A stretch of 64,000 nt of DNA from Gimesia algae (GTDB lineage Bacteria; Planctomycetota; Planctomycetia; Planctomycetales; Planctomycetaceae): contig NZ_CP036343.1 in NCBI RefSeq assembly GCF_007746795.1, positions 6,648,357 to 6,712,356 on the forward strand, in the 5' to 3' direction. The translations under genes and the position numbers were made by a program. Below the pieces are notes generated by a model, which saw only the letters and a program-made list of their open reading frames with translations, did not search any database and was not told where the DNA came from. Numbering within the stretch: position 1 is the first letter of the stretch; each line of letters opens with the position of its first letter. Positions 1 through 9,057 of the stretch are shown one piece after another.

Positions 1-317
1 TCAGTGCGAACGGACAGGAGATCTTTAATTTCCTCGAACAGGAACAGCGGAAGAACATCGTGATCATGGGCGTGCACACCAACATGTGCGTTCTCGGCCG
101 TCCGTTTGGCATTCGACAGCTGAGATACCTCGATAAAAATGTCGTGCTCTGCAGAGACCTGACCGACGCGCTCTACGATCCCCGTGACCGCCCTTACGTC
201 AGCCACGCGCGAGGTACGGAAATGATTATCGAACATATCGAACGCCACTGGTGCCCTTCAATTCTCGGCAAAGACCTTACAAAAGTGATCCCTGGTTCCA
301 ACAATCCGGACAGTTAA
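1..317 (+). CDS. Isochorismatase-family cysteine hydrolase, C-terminal part
   Basis: The gene runs in from the left edge; the reading frame is open from base 3 and stops at 315-317. The visible ~104 residues match the C-terminal half of isochorismatase/nicotinamidase-like hydrolases. They include a V-I-M-G-V-H-T-N-M-C-V segment, where the Cys is the expected nucleophile at the start of a helix, followed by the conserved D-L-T-D-A region. Family members hydrolyse amides or vinyl ethers in the cytoplasm; the substrate cannot be told from this fragment. The catalytic Asp and Lys lie outside the window. The GTG at 60 that could begin a shorter frame is internal to the fold and is not a start. Confidence 0.8.
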   Translation, partial: SANGQEIFNFLEQEQRKNIVIMGVHTNMCVLGRPFGIRQLRYLDKNVVLCRDLTDALYDPRDRPYVSHARGTEMIIEHIERHWCPSILGKDLTKVIPGSNNPDS

Positions 318-389
318 ATCTCGAATAGAATCATCCAATGTTCAGACCCGTTATAACTACTAATCTCACTACTCAGGACTTGCAATCTC

Positions 390-941
390 ATGGACGAATT
401 TGAACAACAGTGGCAAGACGCACTTGAAGAGCGTTTTGGCGAGATAAACGAAGTCGCCGAAGTTCAGGCAGAAGACCATCTCCCCACAATCAAGATCTTT
501 TACTTTGAAGATCTGCCGGAAGAAGGAACTCTTACTGCCGTCACCTGTGGTCTGTCCAACGCCTCACACCCTGACTGGAAACATGGAAAACCAGAATTGA
601 TCGTCTCACTGGATACCAGTGACAAAAGCTGGGGATTCGCCGCCGGCTATTTTGCCTCAGGTTTTTTTAACGAAAAACGATTCTCCTACGGCGACATTTT
701 TCAGGTCGACGACCCGATTTCCGAGGAAAGCGAAATGAGCGCCTATCTGGTGTTCGCCCCCTCTTTTCTGAATCAGGATGAGGCCACTTTCGAGCTACCC
801 GATCGCACGATTCACCTCACAGGCATGTATCCTCTCTTTGCCTCCGAAATTGATTTGTATGACAAAATCGGCCTGAAAGAGTTTTGGCACTCCGAAGGCT
901 TCGATATGTATAATTCAAAACGAGCCCCCATCTCCGGCTGA
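390..941 (+). CDS. Suppressor-of-fused (SUFU) domain protein
   Basis: This 183-residue soluble protein has no signal peptide or membrane segment. It resembles the bacterial SUFU-like domain: an early acidic helix, a strand reading T-A-V-T-C-G-L-S-N-A followed by a P-E-L-I-V-S-L strand (the family's 'T-x-G-L-S ... x-E-L' core), and a late F-A-P-S-F-L / I-H-L-T-G-M-Y-P-L segment. Bacterial members are often immunity-like or of unknown function, and no toxin gene is visible next door. The ATG at 390 is preceded by 'caggacttgcaatctc', a weak Shine-Dalgarno match. It lies 72 bp after the hydrolase on the same strand, so cotranscription is possible. The family call is fairly safe; the role is unknown. 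Confidence 0.7.
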   Translation: MDEFEQQWQDALEERFGEINEVAEVQAEDHLPTIKIFYFEDLPEEGTLTAVTCGLSNASHPDWKHGKPELIVSLDTSDKSWGFAAGYFASGFFNEKRFSYGDIFQVDDPISEESEMSAYLVFAPSFLNQDEATFELPDRTIHLTGMYPLFASEIDLYDKIGLKEFWHSEGFDMYNSKRAPISG

Positions 942-1286
942 AAACATGCATTTCTCTTCACCGATCCTCAACCCCCCCTGCCCGCTTCATTACTGTTCAG
1001 ATTCAACTTGACAGCCACGCGCCGCTGGCGAAACTCCCTGACCTGTGTCGCGCGCGCGAGTCAACTTTAAGGTGAGTGATAACACACGAACCACTGCGAC
1101 ATTTTCACTATCAAAGTCCCTTGTTTCAGCACCATTTTTTGATACTCCTGCTCATCCGATCCCCGGTTATCGACACACTTCACCACTCAATGACACTGCC
1201 TTCGCAATTCGATCACCTTCGTTTCGCAACCTTTCACTACAGTATCGCCAACCGAACTTCTGGAATCCCGCTTGACACCACCACGC

Positions 1287-1309
1287 CTTTGAAGAGGATT
1301 CCTTCAAAG
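1287..1309. repeat. Inverted repeat, 8-bp arms
   Basis: CTTTGAAG (1287-1294) and CTTCAAAG (1302-1309) are perfect reverse complements around a 7-nt loop. No T-run follows on either strand, so it does not look like a classical terminator. It could be an operator or an RNA hairpin; function unknown. Confidence 0.5.
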
Positions 1310-1480
1310 ACACTGGAATCACAAACTCCAACGGATAAAACATAAGCATTCCTCAAATTACAATCAATCGTTTGCATTATCTATACGCGGACTCCCGATA
1401 ACCTCGCGCAGTCGTGTATTTTAATCAATCCAGGTTTCAGCCACTCAGATGAATATCCGGCACCTGTATCAACGTGTTTC

Positions 1481-1510
1481 TTTTTTCGTGTCGTTTCGTG
1501 CTATTTGTGG
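1481..1510. repeat. Imperfect 10-bp tandem repeat (three units)
   Basis: Three adjacent 10-mers, ttttttcgtg / tcgtttcgtg / ctatttgtgg, share a T-T-x-G-T-G core. A related string, 'gtcgtgtcgttt', occurs in another gap near 11125. This may be a degenerate dispersed intergenic element; it may also be chance in a T/G-biased stretch. Confidence 0.35.
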
Positions 1511-1633
1511 TAGCAAAAAAAACGATTCTCAAACGAACCTGTTCTGCTCTATTTCCTCTTACTGATAACTCGTATTGTTATCGGTTTCATACCAGTGCCC
1601 ACCAGTCAGTCAGTTTGAGTTGAAACCAGACCC

Positions 1634-2152
1634 ATGCCATTTGACCTGCAACCCACACTCAACGGCGAACTGCTCCAGTTGCGTCCCCTCCAGCCCGCTG
1701 ACTATTCCGCCCTGTATGCCGTCGCCTCAGACCCGCTCCTCTGGGAGCAACACCCCGCCCGCACACGTTATCAGGAACCGGTTTTTCAAAAGCTGTTTCT
1801 GGAATCCCTGGAGTCCGAGGGGGCATTAGTTGCGATTGACAACAGTACGGGAACCATCATCGGTTCCTCGCGTTTTAACGGTTACGACCCTGACGCGTCT
1901 GAAATTGAGATCGGCTGGAGCTTCCTGGCCCGCTCCCACTGGGGCGGCCGCTATAACGGAGAAATGAAACAGCTCATGCTGCAGCATGCTTTCCGCTACG
2001 TCGATTCGATCATCTTCCTTATCGGCCCTGACAACATCCGCTCTCAGCGAGCCGTGGAAAAAATTGGCGCTCATCGTGATGGCTGCCACACTGATGAAAC
2101 TGGTTTTGAAAGCTGGCTCTATCGGATCCAAAACAAAGAAAGCACTATATAA
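1634..2152 (+). CDS. GNAT-family N-acetyltransferase
   Basis: This 172-residue cytoplasmic enzyme is predicted to move an acetyl group from acetyl-CoA to an amine. It has the RimJ/RimL-like layout: an N-terminal L-R-P-L-Q-P-A-D-Y segment, a central I-E-I-G-W-S-F-L strand followed by the W-G-G-R-Y-N-G-E pantetheine-binding turn (about residues 105-112), and a C-terminal N-I-R-S-Q-R-A-V-E-K-I-G-A helix. That last pattern (N-x-x-S-x-x-x-x-E-K-x-G) is characteristic of this subgroup. Length is normal. The substrate could be a protein N-terminus, an amino acid or a small molecule. The gene stands alone, with large gaps on both sides and a palindrome right after its stop. Confidence 0.82.
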   Translation: MPFDLQPTLNGELLQLRPLQPADYSALYAVASDPLLWEQHPARTRYQEPVFQKLFLESLESEGALVAIDNSTGTIIGSSRFNGYDPDASEIEIGWSFLARSHWGGRYNGEMKQLMLQHAFRYVDSIIFLIGPDNIRSQRAVEKIGAHRDGCHTDETGFESWLYRIQNKESTI

Positions 2153-2501
2153 ACTACAAGAAAATCAGCTGATTTTCTGCCACAGCGATTTTTCTTAATA
2201 ATGACAAAATAAAACATACTAATAGTTGTTTATATATTCAGGAATTCTATACTAATATGAACATAAGCAACTCATTATGTCAAATCCTAAGCTAGATCGC
2301 ATCACATTTAACCACAGCGTCTCTCAATCTAGTATACCCGGTCCAAATGGCCCTGAAGACGCGACAGTAAAACTGGACACAGTCTAAAAGAGATAGCTGA
2401 TCTTCACTCTGTTTTATTTTCATTCGAACCAAATAAGACAGATCTAACTATAAGAACTCCGCAGGCACATTAAATTTATTTTCTCTTAATGAAGGTGCAT
2501 C
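2153..2501 (+). other. AT-rich non-coding gap of about 350 bp
   Basis: Apart from the palindrome at 2159-2178 I see no gene or recognisable RNA. It is noticeably more AT-rich than its surroundings (for example 2195-2270), which fits a promoter region for the small membrane protein that starts at 2502. No clear -35/-10 pair could be placed. Confidence 0.5.
2159..2178 (+). terminator. 20-bp perfect palindrome, possible terminator
   Basis: AGAAAATCAG followed by CTGATTTTCT is a perfect 20-bp palindrome starting 6 bp after the acetyltransferase stop codon. As RNA it folds into a hairpin with an A-rich 5' arm and a U-rich 3' arm, and a second T-run (gatttttctt) follows about 10 bp later. Position and A/U asymmetry suggest intrinsic termination. 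The low GC of the stem leaves open that it is a protein-binding palindrome. Confidence 0.45.
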
Positions 2502-2867
2502 ATGCTCTCGCGAGTATTCCTGCTGCTGAGCTCGTTTCTGTACGTACCGTTCACTCTCTTCTTTGGTTTGTTTGCTTTTTTGATCGCGATTCTGTTTTTG
2601 ACTCAACAGGAAATATTTGTTGACGCGGAGGGAGTCCCCCTGAGGCCCGGGAATATTGATATCCAGCCGATGTCTGAAGATATGCGAGAGTTACTGGAGC
2701 TTTCAGGAAAAACAGGCTGGAAAAAAAATCCTGAGACCAAAGCAAGAGTCATGGAATTAAGCAATTCAATTGAAACAAGAAAGACTCTGCCCGAGACGAC
2801 AGAAAAGCGGCCAAAAGCGGTACCGATCGTCCCCAGAGATTTAACACCGCAGATTCATCACGAGTAA
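2502..2867 (+). CDS. Small membrane protein of unknown function
   Basis: A 121-residue protein with one long N-terminal hydrophobic stretch at about residues 4-32 (L-L-L-S-S-F through L-F-L-T), probably a single membrane anchor or hairpin. A hydrophilic tail of about 85 residues follows, with Lys/Glu-rich and Pro-rich parts. No known domain is recognised. The ATG at 2502 follows 'aatgaaggtgcatc', which gives an AAGG ribosome binding site at suitable spacing. It converges on the minus-strand gene that ends at 2894. Confidence 0.55.
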   Translation: MLSRVFLLLSSFLYVPFTLFFGLFAFLIAILFLTQQEIFVDAEGVPLRPGNIDIQPMSEDMRELLELSGKTGWKKNPETKARVMELSNSIETRKTLPETTEKRPKAVPIVPRDLTPQIHHE

Positions 2868-2893
2868 ACAGGCACTATTAGACGCTCCGCTGA

Positions 2894-3352
2894 TCAATCG
2901 ATCGTCCGCAACCGATACTCCACTTTTTCTGCGATCACAAACCCATCCAGGTGACGGCTACCTCTCACCCGGTAGGCCTGGAGACCCCGTTCTTCCAGAA
3001 GGTTTTCCAGTTCCGGAAGTGTTTCACAGGAACAGAGAGGCCACCCGTGATTTTTTCGTTTGAGAAACAGCCACTCCCACTCATTCAGCAGCGTCCGGAA
3101 AGTATTGTATTCCACATCAAACAGAATACTGGGAGCCATAATGTCATTAAAATGATGCGTGAGCACCCCGGAAAATCGCAGATCAGTCTGTTCTTCCCGC
3201 TGATGGATTTCCTCATACCGTGTCTTTAAAATGAGCGTCCCCTGCTCCAGATCGAGCGATAGCGCCGTCACAAAGTTGTCGTGCACCGCAGGAACTTGCA
3301 TTCCCTGGGATGGATCGATCTGACATTCCTGCCACTCTGAAAACTTATCCAT
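2894..3352 (-). CDS. Hypothetical protein
   Basis: A 152-residue cytoplasmic protein without a recognised domain. The open frame extends further upstream inside the flavoprotein gene, but the ATG at 3352 is preceded on the minus strand by 'gcagggagagagcag', a strong ribosome binding site, and begins a sensible protein (M-D-K-F-S-E-W). It is acidic, with a Trp-rich middle (N-E-W-E-W-L-F-L) and a C-terminus that could be a small alpha/beta domain. It lies 32 bp after the flavoprotein stop on the same strand, so the two are probably cotranscribed. Confidence 0.6.
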   Translation of the reverse strand: MDKFSEWQECQIDPSQGMQVPAVHDNFVTALSLDLEQGTLILKTRYEEIHQREEQTDLRFSGVLTHHFNDIMAPSILFDVEYNTFRTLLNEWEWLFLKRKNHGWPLCSCETLPELENLLEERGLQAYRVRGSRHLDGFVIAEKVEYRLRTID

Positions 3353-3384
3353 TTTCTGCTCTCTCCCTGCTGCTCCCACTTTGC

Positions 3385-4911
3385 TCACTGCACACTTTGA
3401 CCGAATGCTTTCCCCAGCAGTTCGCCGACCAATCGACCACTGGTGATGGCCCAGGCAATGTGCAGACCGTGGCCCCACAGCACCTGGCCTCCCATACCGT
3501 TACTCCCAATCGCATATAAACCGGGAATAGGCTGTCCGCTTTCGTCCAGTGCCTGCAGTCCTGCGTTAATCGCCACACCCCCTTCAGTGGTTGTAAAATA
3601 CGCTTTCGCCGGTCCCAGTAACACCCAGCGTTTCCCTGTCAGCGGACATTCATCACCGGTTCGACCAAACAGATCAGATTGCTCAGCACTGACGTAACGA
3701 TTGAACTGCTGTACCGCTTCATTCAAATTCGTCACATCCAACCCGCGCTGTTCTGCAACAGCTTCCAGCGAATCCGCCGTCACACTCACATCCGGGCGGA
3801 GCTTGAGATAATCGTCCACGTACGCATAAGCAATTTTTGGCGCGGTGGAAATAAAGTAAGGCCATTGGCTGTAATGCGCGGCGATGCGTTCGTCTAATAA
3901 AATATAAGCAACTTTTCCCGGCTGCTCAGATATCGCGATCTCCCGTGCAGGTGAATCGGTCTCATTACAGAAACGTTGTCCTGCCTCATTAACCAGTATC
4001 GCGCCATCATCAAACAGAGAATTCTCCGGATGCTGCCACGTTAACAGCAATCGTTTGATCCGCCAGTTGATCACTGCCTGCGGTAGCAGAGGCACCAGTC
4101 GTCCCAACAGCTTCGCGAACAGGCCACTGGTTGGCAGCAACTGTTCGAACGGATCTCCCGGCGGTGGCAAAAATCGCAGTTCCGGTCCGTAGGTGATCTC
4201 CATATTCAGCAACCGCGCCCCGACCCGCTCTGCCAGCAAATGTCCGTCACCGCACGCCTGTGGATTCACACCGTCAATCGTTTTAAAACGATCTCCTTTG
4301 AATCGCCCGATCATCTCCGGTGCACTGGAATAATCACCGGCCGCCAGCACCACCCCCCGCTTCGCGGTGATCGTCGTGCGGGTCCCCTCGATTTCCGCGA
4401 CGACACCCGTTATCCGTGCTTCATCAGACACCAGTCCCACTACCGGCGCACTGCAGATAATCGTCCCTTTGAGTTGAATGATTTTCGCCTGAAACGCAGC
4501 GATATACGCTTTCGCGTTCGGCACAATATTATGCATGCGAGGCACCCGGTTCGGCGGTTCCGGATTGGGTCCATGAAAATACAATCCCATGCCTCGCAGC
4601 CACTCCAGCGTCTCTGCAGTCTCCCCCAGAAAGAACCGCCGCAACTCACTGTTGTTGTGTGCTTCGACTTCTGCAGCCGCGAACCTGCCAGCATCTGCTT
4701 CATGATCGTCCGCGTTATCATTCACACCCGCATCACGTTGCAGACTCGTTCCGTTCGCGGTAAACGAACCGATGGCCATCCCTGTCGTGCCCCCCAGTTG
4801 AGACTGCTTTTCCAGTACCAGAACGTTTGCCCCCATCTCCAGCGTCCGCACCGCCGCCGCCAGTCCACTGCCACCCCCGCCAATGATGATTACATCATAT
4901 GTTGTTAACAC
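3385..4911 (-). CDS. FAD-dependent oxidoreductase, fumarate reductase/ketosteroid dehydrogenase type
   Basis: A roughly 508-residue flavoprotein. The N-terminus has the Rossmann FAD motif D-V-I-I-I-G-G-G-G-S-G-L-A-A-A and the acidic strand end V-L-V-L-E-K. G-G-T-T-G-M-A follows, as in the FAD_binding_2 family (fumarate reductase, 3-ketosteroid 1-dehydrogenase, FAD-linked tricarballylate dehydrogenase). The C-terminus carries the second FAD contact, G-L-Y-A-I-G-S-N-G-M-G-G. The substrate is probably a small carboxylate or steroid-like molecule, not determinable here. The frame could begin at the GTG at 4947, but that has no ribosome binding site; the GTG at 4911 follows 'agagagcgaacaac' and starts M-L-T-T-Y-D-V-I, which fits the family. 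There is no signal peptide, so it is cytoplasmic. Confidence 0.75.
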   Translation of the reverse strand: MLTTYDVIIIGGGGSGLAAAVRTLEMGANVLVLEKQSQLGGTTGMAIGSFTANGTSLQRDAGVNDNADDHEADAGRFAAAEVEAHNNSELRRFFLGETAETLEWLRGMGLYFHGPNPEPPNRVPRMHNIVPNAKAYIAAFQAKIIQLKGTIICSAPVVGLVSDEARITGVVAEIEGTRTTITAKRGVVLAAGDYSSAPEMIGRFKGDRFKTIDGVNPQACGDGHLLAERVGARLLNMEITYGPELRFLPPPGDPFEQLLPTSGLFAKLLGRLVPLLPQAVINWRIKRLLLTWQHPENSLFDDGAILVNEAGQRFCNETDSPAREIAISEQPGKVAYILLDERIAAHYSQWPYFISTAPKIAYAYVDDYLKLRPDVSVTADSLEAVAEQRGLDVTNLNEAVQQFNRYVSAEQSDLFGRTGDECPLTGKRWVLLGPAKAYFTTTEGGVAINAGLQALDESGQPIPGLYAIGSNGMGGQVLWGHGLHIAWAITSGRLVGELLGKAFGQSVQ

Positions 4912-5178
4912 GTTGTTCGCTCTCTGTCTGTACGCATTTCGAATCACGATTTGGTCACAATCGTATCAGAACCGCTTGTCGCATCAATCAGGTAAACCAT
5001 AGTGATTATGAGTTTACCAGGCTCCACTCACAAAAGTCTGGCGATTACTTCTTCCGCAAGCCGAAACAAACTTAAGGTTGTTGACTTAAACACATCAACC
5101 AAGTATGATCTATCCTTGTTCACTACTATCTTACCTGAACGCGTACGACTCCTCCTACCTGCATAGAATCTGTCGGCC

Positions 5179-7572
5179 ATGCGTAAGCTTTTCACTCTGA
5201 TCTCTGCCACCTGCTGGTTTTTGGCGATCACCTTCTGCGCCGCTTCCCCTGTTTTTTCGGCCAGTAAATCAGCGAAAAAAACCGTTCCATCGAAGATGAA
5301 TCCACAACAGCGGGCCTTTTTCGAAAACAAAATCCGCCCCGTACTCGTCAAAAAATGCTACTCCTGCCATTCAGAAAAGTCCGAAGAGCTGGGTGGTAAG
5401 CTGCGAATGGATACCCGCGATGGCATGCGTGAAGGAGGCGAATCGGGACCGGCGTTTGTCGAAGGACGCCCGGATGAAAGTCTGTTGATTCAGGCACTCC
5501 GCTACGACGGTCTTGAGATGCCTCCCAATGAACCACTGCCCAAAGCAGTCATCACCGACTTCGTCAAATGGGTGGAAATGGGTGTGCCCGATCCCCGCAA
5601 TGATGTCCCCCTCACCGCGAAAAAGCCGAACTCGATTTCTGTTTCCGCCGATCCCGCACTCTGGTCTTTTCAACCGATCACAAATCCCGATCTCCCCGAT
5701 GTGCAGAACCAGCACTGGGGCGTTGATCCGCTCGACCGGTTCGTCCTCTCCCGCATTGAAGCCGCTGGCCTGAAACCTACATACGACGCAGCACCCATGC
5801 AGCTGGTAAGACGTTTATATTACGACCTGACGGGTCTGCCCCCCACGATGCGACAGGTCGAAACTTTTCTGGAAGACTATCAGCGTCGCCAGCAGGCCGC
5901 TGTGCAATCGCTGGTAGATGAGCTGCTTGCCTCACCGCATTTCGGGGAACGCTGGGGACGCCACTGGCTCGACGTGGCCCGCTATGGTGAATCGAACGGC
6001 AATGACGGCCTCAGCCGCAACTCGACCTTCCCTCATGCCTGGCGATATCGTGATTATGTAATCCAGTCGTTTAACGCTGATCTTCCTTATGATCGTTTTC
6101 TGACCGAACAGATCGCCGGAGATCTGCTGCCTGCTGAGAATCCTGCAGACCGCGACCGCCTGCTGATCGCTACCGGATTCCTGGCCCTCGGTTCCAAACC
6201 CGCCAAAGCCATGAATGTCAACTTTGCGATGGATGTGATCAACGACCAGATCGATGTCGTCAGCACTGGTGTCATGGGTCTCAGCGTCGCCTGTGCCCGC
6301 TGTCATGATCACAAGCACGATCCCATTCCCACCAGCGACTACTACGCTATGGCGGGCATCTTCCTGAGTACCGAAACCATGTGGGGCGCCGCCGGTCATC
6401 AACCCTTAACCGCACCTGAAACACCTCTGCATGTTCTGAAAACCAGACATCATTATGTTGCGCCGCCGGACAGTGGTGCCAAACCGGTTTTAAACAAACG
6501 TGTTCAATCCAGAAAAAAGAAACCAAAATATGTTTATCCTGCGGGGACACCGCTGGCGATGGGCGTGCGCGAAAAGAAAAAACCGGCTGACTGTAAAATC
6601 AATATCAAAGGGGAATCCAAAAAACTCGGACCCAGCGTGCCCCGCGGTTTCCTCACTGCCTGCAACATGGCAACATCGCCGCAAATCAAAGCCTCACAAA
6701 GTGGTCGTCTGCAGTTGGCCGAATGGCTCACCTCTGAGGAACATCCGCAGACCTCCCGCGTGATGGTCAATCGCATCTGGCTGCATCTGTTCGGCCAGGC
6801 CCTCGTCCGCACTCCCGATGATTTCGGAGTCTACGGCGAACGCCCCACGCATCCCGAACTGCTCGATCATCTGGCCACCCGCTTCCGCAGTGAAGACTGG
6901 TCGATCAAACAGCTGATTCGCAGCATCGTCCTCAGCCGCACCTATCAGCAGAGCAGTTTCTGCGAAGCCGACGTGCTTGATGCCGACCCGGAAAATAAAC
7001 TCCTCTGTCGACACAGTCGGCGTCGCCTCGATGCTGAATCCCTCAGAGACAGTATCCTCGCAGCCAGCGGTCAATTAAATCCGAATCCCGGTCTGGGCTC
7101 TTCAATCGCCAATGTAGATGAACTCGTCAATACCGCAGGCAACCTGCATCTGCCTTCAAATCATCGCAGTATTTATCTCTGCATGTTACGTCATTCCGAA
7201 CCAGCTCAACTGGCTGCCTTCGATCTACCCGATTCCACAAAACCTGTCGGTCAGCGCAACGAAACCACACTGCCCACCCAAAGTCTGTTTCTGCTCAACA
7301 GTGATTTTCTGATTGAACAGTCACAGGCCTTCGCCCGGGCTATCCTGACCGATCCACAACTGAGTGAATCCGAACGCATTCATCTGGCCTATCAGCGCGC
7401 ATTGACCCGCGGGCCCGAATCGTCAGAACTGCAACGGGCGCTGACACTGCTGCAGGATCTCGACATAAGTCTGCAATCAGAAATATCACAAACAGAACAG
7501 CGACGGCTCACCGTCTGGTCCACACTCTGCCAGGCATTACTGACCACCAGCGAATTTCGCTACGTCGATTAA
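5179..7572 (+). CDS. Exported PSCyt1-DUF1549-DUF1553 protein (planctomycete cytochrome)
   Basis: A 797-residue exported protein with a Sec signal peptide (residues 1-27, M-R-K-L-F ... F-S-A). It follows the classical planctomycete order. PSCyt1 lies at about 45-140, with heme motif C60-Y-S-C63-H64. DUF1549 spans about 165-400 and contains a second C-A-R-C-H motif at 372-376. DUF1553 covers the C-terminal part from about 510 (R-L-A-E-W-L-T and [10 protein letters not shown] signatures). Such proteins are encoded with DUF1501 proteins and often sulfatases; a role in redox-linked breakdown of polysaccharides is suspected for the family but not proven. A Lys-rich stretch of about 35 residues sits between the domains (about 430-465). 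The next gene, DUF1501, begins 48 bp downstream. Confidence 0.85.
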   Translation: MRKLFTLISATCWFLAITFCAASPVFSASKSAKKTVPSKMNPQQRAFFENKIRPVLVKKCYSCHSEKSEELGGKLRMDTRDGMREGGESGPAFVEGRPDESLLIQALRYDGLEMPPNEPLPKAVITDFVKWVEMGVPDPRNDVPLTAKKPNSISVSADPALWSFQPITNPDLPDVQNQHWGVDPLDRFVLSRIEAAGLKPTYDAAPMQLVRRLYYDLTGLPPTMRQVETFLEDYQRRQQAAVQSLVDELLASPHFGERWGRHWLDVARYGESNGNDGLSRNSTFPHAWRYRDYVIQSFNADLPYDRFLTEQIAGDLLPAENPADRDRLLIATGFLALGSKPAKAMNVNFAMDVINDQIDVVSTGVMGLSVACARCHDHKHDPIPTSDYYAMAGIFLSTETMWGAAGHQPLTAPETPLHVLKTRHHYVAPPDSGAKPVLNKRVQSRKKKPKYVYPAGTPLAMGVREKKKPADCKINIKGESKKLGPSVPRGFLTACNMATSPQIKASQSGRLQLAEWLTSEEHPQTSRVMVNRIWLHLFGQALVRTPDDFGVYGERPTHPELLDHLATRFRSEDWSIKQLIRSIVLSRTYQQSSFCEADVLDADPENKLLCRHSRRRLDAESLRDSILAASGQLNPNPGLGSSIANVDELVNTAGNLHLPSNHRSIYLCMLRHSEPAQLAAFDLPDSTKPVGQRNETTLPTQSLFLLNSDFLIEQSQAFARAILTDPQLSESERIHLAYQRALTRGPESSELQRALTLLQDLDISLQSEISQTEQRRLTVWSTLCQALLTTSEFRYVD

Positions 7573-7620
7573 GAATTGAACACAAAAAGCAAACACGATC
7601 ACAATCAGAGGAACGACCTC

Positions 7621-8979
7621 ATGCTCGGATTATCGCGACGCGAAATGTTACGTTCAGCCTCTTGCGGCTTTGGCTACCTTGCACTGTCTGCGCTTTGTGG
7701 TCAGACAGCAACCGCCCGCGATTCAGCAGTGACTGCCAGTCTGGCTCCCCGCACACCGCAGCTACCTGCCCGCGCCAAACGAGTTATTTTCCTCTGTATG
7801 AGTGGCGGCCCTGCCCAGCTGGATACTTTCGATTATAAACCGCAGACCGGCAAGAAAAAGCATCCCGGCTCGGTATTCAATTTCGCACAGCACGGCGAAA
7901 GTGGACTCTGGATATCAGAACTGCTCCCCGAAACGGCAAAACACGCCGACAAACTCTGTGTCCTGAATGGTATGCACGCCGACATCACCAACCACGCGCA
8001 ATCGTTTCTACAACTGCACACCGGCGACCGCTTGCGGCCCCGTCCCAGCCTGGGCTCCTGGATCCTGTATGGGCTCGGAACCGAAAACCAGAATGTTCCC
8101 GGATTCATCAGCCTGTATCCTAAAAAGCCATCCGTCTACTCCAGCGCATTTCTGCCTCCCGTTTACGAAGGCACCCCGATCGGCCTCAACACGACCAACA
8201 TGTCAACCGCTACCATCGGCAACATTCAAAGCAATCACCTGCCTGCAGCCACCAAACGCCGTCAGCTCGACTTTGTACAGGCGATGAACCGCGAACACGC
8301 CACCCTGCGGCCCGAAGATGCCCGCCTCGATGCGGTCATTCAGTCGATGGAACTCGGGTTCCGCATGCAGATGGCCGCTCCCGAACTGCTCGATCTGAAT
8401 CAGGAAACAAAATCGACTCTCGAACGATATCGCGTCGGGCAAGGCAAAACAGTCGGCACCTGCAGAGACTCCGACTTCGGTCGCCAGTGTCTGCTGGCGC
8501 GTCGCTTTGCGGAAGCGGGCGTACGTTTCATTGAAGTCAATCATGGCAGCTGGGATCAACACAAAAACCATCGTGCCGACCTGACCGCAAACTGTGAATC
8601 AACGGATGCCCCGATCGCTGCTTTGCTCGAAGACCTCGAACAACGGGGCCTGCTCGAGGAAACACTGGTTGTCTGGGGAGGTGAATTCGGTCGCCCCGGT
8701 CTTGTTCCCGAAACGAAAAAAAATGAGACCGGCCACAATGCCCGTGGCTTCACTTTCTGGATGGCTGGCGGAGGCATCAAAAGCGGACTGGCTTACGGCA
8801 AAACCGATCCCACCGGAGCCCGGGCTATTGAAGGCAAGGTCCATTTCCGCGATCTGCACGCTACCATCCTGCATCAACTGGGGCTGCAGCATGACCGACT
8901 GACTTTCCACCAGGGGAACCGCGAATTCCGACTGACGGGTACCGAAGGCGGCAACGTCGTGCATGACATCATTGCCTGA
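7621..8979 (+). CDS. DUF1501 protein with Tat signal
   Basis: A 452-residue exported protein of the DUF1501 (sulfatase-fold-like) family. The N-terminus reads [11 protein letters not shown], a twin-arginine signal, followed by a hydrophobic stretch. Family landmarks are [58 protein letters not shown] and a C-terminal [12 protein letters not shown]. The His/Asp-rich pattern suggests a metal-dependent hydrolase of the alkaline-phosphatase superfamily. An upstream TTG at 7576 is in frame, but the ATG at 7621 has a good 'cagaggaacgacctc' ribosome binding site and gives a normal Tat signal. It is the usual partner of the preceding PSCyt1 protein. Confidence 0.85.
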   Translation: MLGLSRREMLRSASCGFGYLALSALCGQTATARDSAVTASLAPRTPQLPARAKRVIFLCMSGGPAQLDTFDYKPQTGKKKHPGSVFNFAQHGESGLWISELLPETAKHADKLCVLNGMHADITNHAQSFLQLHTGDRLRPRPSLGSWILYGLGTENQNVPGFISLYPKKPSVYSSAFLPPVYEGTPIGLNTTNMSTATIGNIQSNHLPAATKRRQLDFVQAMNREHATLRPEDARLDAVIQSMELGFRMQMAAPELLDLNQETKSTLERYRVGQGKTVGTCRDSDFGRQCLLARRFAEAGVRFIEVNHGSWDQHKNHRADLTANCESTDAPIAALLEDLEQRGLLEETLVVWGGEFGRPGLVPETKKNETGHNARGFTFWMAGGGIKSGLAYGKTDPTGARAIEGKVHFRDLHATILHQLGLQHDRLTFHQGNREFRLTGTEGGNVVHDIIA

Positions 8980-9057
8980 CAGACGCTTTTCATGCACAAT
9001 AGTGAGTGAACCGACTATCGCAGTCTGATTGTTTCAACTCACTCTGGCAGGAATCCG

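Larger units (their letters stand above)
942..1633 (+). other. Non-coding gap of about 690 bp
   Basis: No convincing gene is seen. Three short overlapping open frames (1045-1275 plus, 1076-1345 plus, 1167-1349 minus) lack ribosome binding sites and protein-like composition. The plus strand is pyrimidine-rich. The gap contains an alternating CG run near 1049-1060, an inverted repeat at 1287-1309, and an imperfect 10-bp tandem at 1481-1510. A promoter for the following acetyltransferase is presumably here but I cannot place it. Confidence 0.6.

Noticed and set aside
1045-1349. Three short overlapping open frames in the 942-1633 gap
   Set aside because: Overlap in different frames and strands, no ribosome binding sites, no protein-like pattern.
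4240-4908. Plus-strand open frame (222 codons) opposite the FAD oxidoreductase
   Set aside because: Antisense shadow, very Arg/His-rich; the opposite strand has clear FAD motifs.
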